Source: Symsagittifera roscoffensis (taxonomy: Eukaryota; Xenacoelomorpha; Acoela; Convolutidae). From it: a stretch of DNA of 64,000 bases. Shown here one piece after another: positions 54,641 through 64,000 of the stretch. Under the pieces are notes generated by a model, which saw nothing but the letters and a program-made list of their open reading frames with translations, was not told the DNA's origin and did no database searches. Both the position numbers and the translations under genes were made by a program. The first letter of the stretch is position 1. Every line of letters starts with the position of its first letter. The DNA is taken from contig NC_087063.1 in NCBI RefSeq assembly GCF_963678635.1, forward strand, positions 19,139,814-19,203,813. The letters run 5' to 3'.

Positions 54641-54658
54641 CAACAACAACAACAACAA
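54641..54658 (+). repeat. (CAA)6 3' tail of the non-LTR element
   Basis: Six CAA units directly follow the TAA stop, so the stop codon abuts the microsatellite tail and there is essentially no 3' untranslated region. Short tandem tails instead of poly(A) are common in CR1-, L2- and I-related elements. Confidence 0.9.
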
Positions 54659-57483
54659 GACGGAAGTAAATCCTGCGTTTATAAATCCTTCGTTTATTAA
54701 CTGTCCAGTTAGTTTGCCTCAAATAAATTTGGAACGATTGTGAGTGCGGGATATTTTGCAGCACGTAAATAATTCGCGTATGAGCAAATATTGTTCAGTT
54801 TCTCAACAATTTCAAACTAGTGCAAGTTCACTCGCTAGTCAATCCGAAACTTTTCTGACTGATTCTCGCACGCTGTAAATTTTCTCTGTAAAATAGGTAT
54901 GAGTAAAAACAACAACTCAAGCATACATATTTCTCACGTTCTCGAAAGTCGGAATAACACGAATGCTCCTATCAGGTGAAAACCATAATTGTTATCACTT
55001 CCCTTCAGAATTCATGGAATAGTTTTTGTTAAAATTTTAGATGAACTTGAAACTTGATGAATATTCAAAAAAAACGTTGTTTTTTTTTAATCTTCCACCA
55101 CGCTCTATGAAAAAAAAACAAAGTGATGCAGTTAGCGTATAGCATTGTAATATTAATTTCAAACACTTGCCTCGTGTAAGTTTGGAATAATTTTGAGCGC
55201 AAATAGGTAGCCGCCTACGCCTTAGTACCGCAAAATATATCGAGCCTTAGTTGTCTCAAATTAGCTAAGTTGGCTATTTTTAAACCTCTCAACTTTACGG
55301 AAATTGATTGTAGATGATAATTATAAATATTTGAACTTAAAACGTCAATAACTTTCAAATGGAATAGAAAAAGTCCGTTTGAAAGCAGCTAGTTTAAAAT
55401 GTCAAAACTTTGACTTATGAAAAAAAACCTCGCCTGGCTAAACAATGTTATTCTCTTTGAAAGTCGAAACAAACTCAGACTATTTTTTTTTTAAAAAACT
55501 GGGTTATTTGTAGTTTGAACATGACGAAAAAAAACATTTGCGGGAAATTTAACTGGAATCTCTTTATGGACAGTTCACTAATTTTCACCCAAAATGCTTC
55601 GCTCAACTAGTTTTTTGTAAGCTTGCACAAAAACAATTGAGCTATTTCTTCATTAAAGCATTCAAAAAATTAGTCCCATTAATGGCCGAAAAAATCAATT
55701 TGGATGAAATTTTTGATGCGTAAACATGTAATGCGTAAAAAAGGCCGTTTTAATAGAATAGGATAAATTTTTAGAGCGAACATAGTTTAGGAAAACTTTT
55801 TACCAATTGTGTTTTTTTTCATCATCATTTGGCCAAGTATGAGTTTTTTCGTCATCATTTTTGGCCACGCATGAGGCTCACTTTTATGCAATTCGTTCGA
55901 CAATTAGTCCGGCATTGTTGCACTTTTTGATCTTAAAGTTATATGTTATTTTTTAGAGAGAAGCGCAAATAGGAAAACGCGATCCTTTGTCTAAATTTTT
56001 AAACCTTCCAATAATGCCCGAAAATGGCGTTTGTGGCATACTTCGCCTAAATAGTGCCTGGTTAAGTTAAAGAGCGTTTTACAAGTGTTTGTGAGAGTTC
56101 AAACTTTCAATGTGGTCGATCAAAGAAGTATTCAAAAAAATTTTAATTTTAAAACCACCCCTCTCCTAGCAAAATCCTAGATCTGCCTCCTTTTTCATTG
56201 TGTTGATTATTTGAGTATTTGTCTGGAGGTTTTCTTGCCGGCTACTAATGTGTGTAAAACATGGAATTGAGTATTGTTTTCTTTGAAAAATCTGCAATCC
56301 AGAAAGCATTTAGATTGGTTTTGGTGGAGACCTTTAAGCTTATCGGTCAAACTAGTAAATTCAAATCTATAATAATCTAATTTAGACGCGATTGTCAATC
56401 AAGGTGAATTTAGTGGTATTTGTGAACAAACTTCATTGCAAAGGTCACCTTCTACTGGTTGTGCAGTTCAAGTGTGTGTAAATTCCGAGCGATTTGGGCA
56501 AACATTCGTTTTCATGTCGAACTTATATAGCCTGAACTGAAAGTTTTTGAAAGAAAATCAACACCATATAAGTTGCAGCGTGAAATTAGCCGACTTAACC
56601 AAATTGAGACACAAATTGCGTAAAGTAAAATAAAAAAACATTAACTTTTAAACAACAAAAACAGCTAATTTTTTTCGTAAAAACGGAAATTCGGGTATTT
56701 TTCTGATCTAATTTGTATATTTTTCAGGTGTAGTCTAGCTGCCTAGATTTTTTACTACTATTCTTAGCGAAAGAGTTTATTGTAGAAGAAAACTCTAATT
56801 TTGAATCGTTCTACAAAATTGAATTCGTCTCTGCTTATCAGTTATTTGATGTGTGTGATTTGCTTGTTCGGGTAATATTTGGCATCTCATTTGACCTTTT
56901 AAGTGGTGATGTCCGAAGTTGGATTTACCTCAAAAGGTCAACAAAAGCGAACTTTGAGATAAAAATAACAAGATGAAAGAGATTTAAACTCAACTTAGTT
57001 CGCAATTTAGACTTTGGATTTGAGATTAAGAATTAAACTACTAACTAAACACACCCCTCTAGAGTAGTGTAATTAATGATTTGAAGACTGGGTGGGGGGA
57101 GGGGGGCTGAGGAGAATTCTCTATCCAAACGAACAGAGATTTTCGCTTCGTTTTGAAATTTCTTATCCTGACAACCGTGATTTTTTTGCTGTCAATCCTA
57201 CAAACTTTTTGCAGTTCTCATAAAATTTAGTATATAAACCGAGGAATTACTGGTATCTAAAAACACAAAGTTGATCTGTTCAGATTTTCAGCTCGAATTC
57301 AACCAAGTGTTGATTCGATTTAGTTCAAAATGGCCTTCATTTTCTATGCATCGGCTCTCAACTGAGAAGCAGGAATCAAAAAGTATTATTTTGTCAACAT
57401 GATTTGCATAAATTTCTAAATATCCACTGAATTATTCTATCTCCCGGTAGACGACAAGAGTTTTTTAATGGCAGAAAGTTCGG
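54659..57483. other. AT-rich stretch with family A and hAT MITE remnants, no gene
   Basis: The family A body is recognisable at about 55140-55420 (CGCAAAATATATCGAGCC, TCTCAAATTAGCTAAG). A hAT MITE right end, AAATCCTAGATCTGCCTCC, lies at about 56170-56190. A G-rich patch lies at 57090-57110. No coding frame is supported. Confidence 0.5.
55140..55420 (+). repeat. Family A element body fragment
   Basis: Shares the order of body blocks seen at 34900-35150, including AAATATATCGAGCC, CAACTTTACGGAAATTGAT and CAATAACTTTCAAATGGAAT. No termini are recognisable. Confidence 0.5.
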
Positions 57484-57539
57484 ACCAAGTTAACATCCTC
57501 CCCCTTAAACCGATTTAGGAGGGAGGATGTTAGCTTGGT
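57484..57539. repeat. C-tract hairpin (family D)
   Basis: Arms ACCAAGTTAACATCCTCCC (57484-57502) and inverse GGGAGGATGTTAGCTTGGT (57521-57539) match at 18 of 19 positions around an 18-nt loop. It is the cleanest two-armed copy of the ATCAAGTTAACATCC-type element in the window. Confidence 0.75.
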
Positions 57540-60479
57540 TCAAAGCTGGAATTATTAGCTAAACAATTCTTGTTAACGATTCACCCCTCCTAACAGTTTG
57601 TTTGATTCCAAAACATGGCGTGTTGTGAATCACAACAAATAGCGCCATTCAATCCAAATCAATTCAACCGTATTCCGTGTCTGAAGCGGTTGAAAAAATG
57701 CAAAAACGTGCAAGATTTAGGAAAAATAAGCTGGTACAAGAGCTGAACAGTTTTTGTTTCTCTTTAGTGGAAGAATGGAAGTGGAATTGCGAACAAAAAA
57801 TGATTTCAATGGAATGCGACGACGTATCATATCATTGTTTTTATTTTATTTTTTTTCCATTTTTGTTTAGGAGGTCATTTATCTTGCACATGTGTGTCTG
57901 TGACACTTGTTTGTTCACGGGAGGAGCTCCCCTCACTCACAATTACAATTACCCCGCCGACAGTATCTAAGAGCAGAGAAATAATTGAAAAGCACGTAGA
58001 ATAAGGAGAAAAATAGAAAAACAACAAGGGAACGACAGTTGTTTGCTGAAACGAAACTACAGTTCAATTTTTGACTTCTTATTTTCAATTATTTTCTCGC
58101 TCTTTTTCTCTCGGTCTCTCGCTTTTGTTGCGTTTGTTGATTCATCAAGCCATCTTGTTTATTTGTGATTATCAGGTTGTTCAAAAAGAAAAAAGCTGAA
58201 GAGCTTTTACCTTTCATACAAATTTTCATCAGGTGAAAATTTGAGAGCGTCTGTTTGCAGTTTCATTCGAATATTTAGAACTGAAACAAACTCAAAAACA
58301 AAAATTGATTATTTATCGCGTACCTACTAAATTGGTGCAAAAATTGGTGCAAAAAATACAAAACGTTCATAACTTTTTCTCAATTCAAAACGTTTCTCAA
58401 TTTTCTCAATAGTCCTTCTTTTTCGTGTGTGACAAGAAATCGTAGTTCCTGCTCTTCAAAAGTTTCCGCAAGGTTCGTACAAAATCATCACGTGTTGTTC
58501 AATTTTCAGTTTGCGTTTCAAGTAGCATGAAAAATTATACAAGCTTCTTTGCTTTCTAAATATATTTTCATACGTTTTCGTAAATATATTTCGCCAACTT
58601 CAGGGCCATATTAAAAGAAGTGGTATGGTATACCATCCTCTTTTCAAGTTGGGTTTATAAAAATTGAGCTCTTCTTGATTTTGATTTCGAACCATGCAAA
58701 ACCTCTCCTGAATTTTCGACTGCAGCTTGAATCAGGACAAGTTTTTCGCATGAGACCTCGCTCGAACCTGTCTCAAGCTTAATTTAAGCAACTGATTTTA
58801 TGTTAAACAAAACCCGAATACAATGTTTCATCCTCCGGTAGATCTAAAAAAAAGTTTCAAACATTTTTTCAAAAAAAATGTCTGGAAAATTTGCGTTGCC
58901 GCGGCAGCTCAAATAAGGTCAGAAAAGGTTTTCACTCCAAATTATTTTGCCGTTATTTGTAGCTCCTTATACTGAATAAAAAAGAAGAGAAACAGTAAAG
59001 TTCAAAAGTGGTAATATCTCAAAAAATACTTTCAAAAAAGGATAGCCGGTTACTGTGCAAGTAGCACAGAACTTTCCGACCACAGTTTTGAATTTTCAAG
59101 TTTTTGATTCCCAAAATTGCGCTAAAAAACTCCAAAACTACTTTTACTTGAGTAAAATTAAGTTTTCACGGCTTAAATTAAGCTTAAATAAGCTATTGCA
59201 TTTATTAACTACCTCACTAATCAGCTCGAAGTTAGACCAAAAATCAAAAATTTCACATCGGTTTTTCTCGACACTGTGAAAACTTTTTTGAAATTTTCAA
59301 ATGTGTCGTTCAAATCACGACTAAAAGTGCTTCAATATGATAGATCACTCAATCTTGTCCGATGATTATTTGTGGCAGCTGATTTTGCTTGGAAAACAAA
59401 AAGTTGAAAAAAAACTAAAACACCCGAATACAAAGTTCCTACCCATTTTCAATGGTCGGAACAACAATCTTGCTAGAGAAATTCATATGCCATAAAATTC
59501 ATTTGGTTGCACAAGCGAAGCGTAGTATATTAGTAGGCAGAATTTTTTCTAAACTAACTCGCAAATAAGAGAGTTCCTTTGGTGGCACTTTTGGTATATT
59601 GCAATTTAATCATAATTAAGCTTCTTTAAGCATAATAATGGCAAATGTTGCTGCTTTATTTTTGGCTATTGTTAGGTCCTGTTTTAAAAAGTACATGTAT
59701 TATGAAAACTTATGGGATTTGTTGTTTAGTTTTTTTTGCGACGCTTGGAAAATTTTTGCACTTTTCGCAGAACTTTTCAATAGGGGGATTTTTGGTATAT
59801 TTGATTTGAATTCTTCATTTTCTCAAAATATAGAAGCACAAATCTAAGATGAAAGTTTCAATAAAAAGAAACAATTTATGGGGCCTCGCCTTCTCAAGCA
59901 ACTATTCTGTTAATTTGGTGGGAAAAAAATGTTTGGCCTCAAACAAGCCCATTTTTGATATTTTGGTTTTTTTTTCTCAAAAGGGTGTTATTTCTCAAAA
60001 ACTATCCGGCTAAATCGTAGATTAAGGAATTTACCCAGAAAAAAATCTTTTATGCGAATCTGATCTGCGCAAGCGGCCATGCCCTTCTTTTTGAAAAAAA
60101 ATCTGGCCTTAGAAAATGACCAATTTGTGAAAGTTTGCCCGTTTTTTGTAAATGTATTCTTTTTTTTTCTTCAAAAAGTAAGCTGCTGATTTTGATGTTG
60201 ATAGTTCATTGAAACTAACATGGTAAACGACTTTTCCCTGCGCAATATGTTTTAACCTGTTTTGTATAGAAAAGCTCATATGGACTTCGGAAAAATTATT
60301 TTTTAAGTTCTTACCGTTTTTTAGTAATTGAGGCACTATTCTCGAAAACTCCTAGCTAAATCTGATATTCAGTGTTCAAAAATGAGGGTGCGTAATTCTT
60401 CAATCCAAAATTCAGATTGTGGAAAGCAGAGGCTATTCCTTTGCTTTAGAAGAGAAAAGATTATGAATCTAGGCAGCAC
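57540..60479. other. AT-rich stretch with no recognisable gene
   Basis: The 97-codon frame at 57677-57970 lacks a natural ATG at its start and any known motif. Nothing else is supported. Confidence 0.5.
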
Positions 60480-60592
60480 AGCAGTGCGGAAGTTCAACAG
60501 TGCCGAAAATAATTTTATTGTTAATCAGTGCCGAAAATCTTTTTTTTTTTCATTTTCGGCAATGTTGCACTTGGGCACTGTTGAACGCCCCC
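60480..60592. mobile_element. Foldback element built from CAACAGTGCCGAA units (family C), short
   Basis: Left arm GTTCAACAGTGCCGAAAATA with a second CAGTGCCGAAAAT unit, mirrored by TTTTCGGCAATGTTGCACTT and GGGCACTGTTGAACGCCCCC. The arms almost meet, so the whole 113 bp is a near-palindrome with no unique interior. Confidence 0.7.
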
Positions 60593-62649
60593 AACTAAAT
60601 CAACCAGTGCTATCAGTATGTTGTTCTCAGCATTTATCCAAAAAATATTACAGAATCGCAAAAGTACGAAATTTGGGTGGAATAAGTAAAAAGATTTGAT
60701 GAAAATTTTTGGTCGATTTGATGAAAATTACTCAATAAAGGGCTATCGCAATATGGGTCAACTTGTAAATTGTCATATATCAATTGCATTGAGACAGCAG
60801 CTTCAGTCGGTGTTTCTCAACCCAGTTATTTGTCTAAACTTTTCTGTTGAAAATATCCTCTGATCTCTAGACTTTACTTTTCGCAACTTTTGCTATGTTG
60901 TCATGTATCCGTTCTAAAATGATACCAAAAATGCCTATTACACACGGTTAATTTCCTTTAGAGGATAACACCGGCTTACAATGCCCTCAGAGCGAACGAT
61001 TCGATGGTTGCTAGAATTATAAAAAGCGACAGCAGAAAGAGCACGGCTGTGTATTTTTGAGGCAGGCAGCAAGTCGAATTTCGATCAGCAGTACATCAAA
61101 AAGTTTTAGTCAAAAAATTACTTTGATGCATAATAGGGTCTTTGCAGTGTTTTGGGCGTGCTCGGAACAATCTATTTGGAAAGAAACAAAAGAGGAAATA
61201 AAGAAAGATAAAGCTAAAGAAAGAACATCAGCAGGGTTAATATTAGAGCATGATAGCAGAGCATGATCCAACATTAAAAAGGCAAACTTCAAAGTTCGGA
61301 CAGTGTTCGACGCATTTTGACACATTATTGTGAGCAATTGTGAGAAAAAAAACTGAAAAACGAAAAACTATAAGATAAAACCGTCGGAGGTGGGTTTTAG
61401 ATGAGCTGTATTCATTTTTCTCTGCACTAATTTAACAATCTGCTTTTTTGATAAAATTGGTCCCATTTTTGAATAAATTTTTTTGTTTTCCATATCATTA
61501 TTTTGAGGGCACGGAACGGGTATAACCGAAAAGACTCATTAAATGAAAAGGTTGTTCGTATTATGCAGATGCCTTCATTGTTCCAATTGCCCTTTAGTTT
61601 TTCCTTATAACTTTTTGTCCTCAGTTTTTTTCCGGTAATAAAAGAAATATTTTGTTGACTTTTCTTCTTCCATCAGCAATATCATTTAATCAGTTGCAGT
61701 GATATAACTTGAGGCTAATGAGGAATTATTAGCATTTGAAAGGCTGGAGAATTTTTAAGCATCAAATTTACCCTTAAAAGCGGCAATCATAATAACAGTC
61801 TTCTGCCAAATCGGCGCCCATGCATCATCTATAACTCGATTTCGTCTAGTATTTTTTAAATTTCTTGTTTCCTCTACCTTTCCTCGTACTGCTTCAATAA
61901 TTGATTCGATTTGATGGCCGAGCGGCGAAAACAAACAAACAGTTGGTTGTTTGGTGTGAACAAAATGGTAAATCATTGATTACTCTTCTCTTTTTTCTTC
62001 CTTTCATGCTCTTCGCTGTTTTCCTTTTCGATCATCCAAACCGATATTTGTTCACACCGCCACCATTTTTTTTTCACTTCATTCCTCTTTATCATCGTAC
62101 ATTAAAAAAGAATGGGAGCTACTGTACTGCGATGGCTGACGTTTTCAAAATTTGCAACCAATCAAAAACCTTTAAATTGACCAAAACTGCTTGTTTACAG
62201 ATTTTTAAGCTGAAAATTCCTGAAAAATCATTGGATTGTTTTTCAAAAAAATAGAGCACAGTGAGACCTGTGAAAGAAAAAGAAGCGGTCCAAAAGAAGA
62301 ATTACTTGAATAAATGTTACGCAGCTACTAGTTTTTTGACTAATGTCTACGCCATTTTTTCGGGTTCTTGTAACAATAATCGAAGGCCTCGTCAAAAAAA
62401 AATGTTACATTTTTGAGATCTTGTTATATATCCCCCCATTTCGATTTTCAGAAATTCAAATTTGGTGGCCACATTTTCAATAGCTTAAAACAATTTTCAG
62501 AAAATATATATATTTAAAAATTTTTACGTGGGTATTATATAAATAGTGAGTAATACAAATACGAACGCGCGAATGTGAAAACTCACTTAATTGTTGACAT
62601 TTTTGAAATGCATATTTAATGCAGAAATGGTTGTCAAAAATAATACATG
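60593..62649. other. AT-rich stretch with no recognisable gene
   Basis: A weak family A end (TGTTCGTATTATGCAGATGC, then CATTGTTCCAATTGCCC) lies at about 61551-61592. Open frames such as 61755-61976 (minus) and 61901-62254 (plus) overlap each other and match nothing I recognise. Confidence 0.5.
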
Positions 62650-62710
62650 CATAGGGTGGAAATTGTTAACTAGGTCCAAAAGGGGGGGGGGGATAGTTAA
62701 CAAGATCCCA
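62650..62710. repeat. G-tract family D relative
   Basis: ATTGTTAACTAGGTCC is followed by a G run and then ATAGTTAACAAGATCCC. The GTTAAC core on each side of a homopolymer resembles the C-tract hairpins, but the two sides do not form a clean inverted repeat. Confidence 0.5.
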
Positions 62711-62879
62711 TTTTTGCATTTCAAAAATTATTTGATTATAAAGGAGATGCCTTCTCGTTCTAGGACAGGGCTTGGAGCGGCACACAAAACAAATTTAACA
62801 GACTGAAGTTATTTTGAGCGTGTGGGCGTCAAATGTATCAAAATATGTCCTGAATTTTTTGCAACAACCATCCCGCTTT

Positions 62880-63263
62880 AAAACTTACATTTTTCATTGC
62901 CCGAAAAACAATAATATTTGGCCGAGATGGGGGCATTCAACAGAGCCGAAGTACAAGAGTGCCGAAAATAAACTGATTGTTCAACAGTTCCAAAAATGAT
63001 CATTTTCGGCACTGTTGTACTTCGGCACTGTTGAACGCCCCTTTTTGTATATTTAACAAGTGGCATCAATTAAAATGGCCACTTTTGACTTTTCAACTTC
63101 AGTCGATTTGAATTAATTTACTTGTAAGAGATTTGGGATGAGTAAAAAAAATCAAAATAATTTTCGGCACTGTTGAACAACATTTTGATTTTCGGCACTG
63201 TTGTACTTCGGCAGTGTTCAAAACTTACATTCTTTTGCCCGAAATACAATAATATTGGGCCGC
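62880..63263 (+). repeat. Local direct duplication of about 45 bp flanking family C sequence
   Basis: The stretch at about 62880-62925 (AAAACTTACATTTTTCATTG, then CCCGAAAAACAATAATATTT) is repeated with small changes at about 63221-63263 (AAAACTTACATTCTTTTGCC, then CGAAATACAATAATATTGGG). The foldback element and a partial arm lie between. Confidence 0.65.
62929..63041. mobile_element. Foldback element built from CAACAGTGCCGAA units (family C), near-palindrome
   Basis: GGGGGCATTCAACAGAGCCG at the left is mirrored by GGCACTGTTGAACGCCCC at the right, with further AGTGCCGAAAA units between. 113 bp in total. A further partial arm (TTTTCGGCACTGTTGTACTT) lies at about 63160-63215. Confidence 0.75.
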
Positions 63264-63962
63264 TATCGCGACGAGATTGTCTTTCTTCCACTCATAGAAT
63301 AAACGCAGTTTGTTTTTATTGTGTTGTCTTTTTTCGCGCTCTTGTGCCCTTTCTAGACCGGTATTTCAGCAGACCAATCTTTTAGCATAGAAAATGGAAA
63401 CAGATCAAAAATGGAAACAGGTCTTTTAGCAGATCAACATGCAACTGATTCACACGCGCACTACGCCAGATTGTAGACGCAGGGGAGCAAGCGATCGCTA
63501 CTTGCCATAGCTGCGTTTGAAAGTTAGCTTTCTTCTGACAGTTGATTGTTTTCAGTCTGCTAAAAAATTGGTATGCTCAAAGTCTTATTACGTAAGATTT
63601 ATATCCTGTAATATTGTATGTATTGTATTATGGTAGAGCTGCCTGTAGCCGATAAACTTTACTGCAGACGGCAAAAGCAGTTTTTTTTTTACTAATTACT
63701 TCAGAAGACTGTTTTCTGAATTTCTGATAATGTGGTGGGTGTCCGAAAATTAAAAGATTAGTAGGGTTTAAACGTATCCAATATCCGAATCAAGAGGAGT
63801 ATAATTGCACTTGTGTCAAGAAGAAACTTTTCGATAAAGATCGCTGTTGTTTCATGCGGTTGGGTTTCTCTTTGAATTCAAGTCTCCGAACATTACGCGA
63901 CTATCGGCAATTTGACCGGGTCCATGAATATTAAGGTCACCATACCAGACTAAATTAAATAC
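63264..63962. other. No gene recognised
   Basis: Nothing supported here apart from short, unrecognised open frames. Confidence 0.45.
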
Positions 63963-64000
63963 TTGGGATCAAGTTAACATCCTCCCCCCAATTAGACCAA
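63963..64000 (+). repeat. C-tract hairpin (family D), cut by the window end
   Basis: GGGATCAAGTTAACATCCTC followed by a C run and AATTAGACCAA at the end of the window. It matches the left arm of the other copies; the partner arm would lie outside. Confidence 0.55.

Larger units (their letters stand above)
50907..54658 (+). mobile_element. APE-type non-LTR retrotransposon (Jockey/CR1 superclade), 5' end in gap
   Basis: In order: a leucine-rich segment ending in a 2A-like NPGP motif, a C4HC3 PHD-like finger, an apurinic-type endonuclease, a reverse transcriptase with the YADD box, a C-terminal cysteine-histidine segment, a TAA stop and a (CAA)6 tail. This architecture is known from CR1-, L2- and Jockey-related elements of invertebrates. 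The codon use is much more GC- and C-rich than the surrounding DNA. One frame change in a C-rich stretch (51350-51428) separates the two open frames. The target duplication cannot be checked because the 5' end lies in the gap. Confidence 0.93.

Overview
This 64-kb window is A+T-rich, eukaryotic, non-coding-looking DNA made largely of transposable elements. I recognise no host gene, rRNA, canonical tRNA or CRISPR. The combination of a Ty3/gypsy LTR retrotransposon with a tRNA-Ser-type primer site, an APE-type non-LTR retrotransposon with a PHD-like finger and a 2A-like peptide, a tRNA-derived SINE, a hAT MITE and many foldback elements points to an invertebrate animal. I cannot name the species. 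A run of exactly 200 N (50707-50906) is an assembly gap.

Layout. 1-7 kb: sparse AT-rich DNA with a complete foldback MITE (2578-3214) of a family, here called A, that recurs about a dozen times. 7.1-8.5 kb: a decayed Ty3/gypsy pol relic on the minus strand. 13.3-15.7 kb: more family A sequence and a 0.62-kb imperfect palindrome whose arms encode the same short peptide. 16243-23803: an almost complete Ty3/gypsy element on the minus strand, with 338-bp LTRs that differ at one visible base, 5-bp target-site duplications (CCCTT), a primer site fused to the start codon, gag-pol, and a long charged C-terminal reading frame with nuclear-localisation and SUMO-interaction-like motifs. Its pol is interrupted by two frame changes and one amber codon. 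24-29.7 kb: featureless AT-rich DNA. 29.7-32.7 kb: a dense cluster of foldback elements, including one nested inside another and filled with ATTATAATCGAT-like palindromes and a C-rich/G-rich block. 33-49 kb: a possible solo LTR, a tRNA-derived SINE (37070-37318), family A copies, a small foldback element, homopolymer G tracts and a pentanucleotide microsatellite. 49600-50043: a textbook hAT MITE with an exact 8-bp target duplication. A second, divergent copy runs into the gap. 50907-54658: a non-LTR retrotransposon (2A-like peptide, PHD-like finger, apurinic endonuclease, reverse transcriptase, (CAA)6 tail). 54.7-64 kb: AT-rich DNA with degraded family A sequence, C-tract hairpins and foldback elements built from CAACAGTGCCGAA units.

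The autonomous elements are self-contained units. The short elements are non-autonomous and would depend on enzymes encoded elsewhere. All coordinates and comparisons were made by eye, so boundaries may be off by a few bases.
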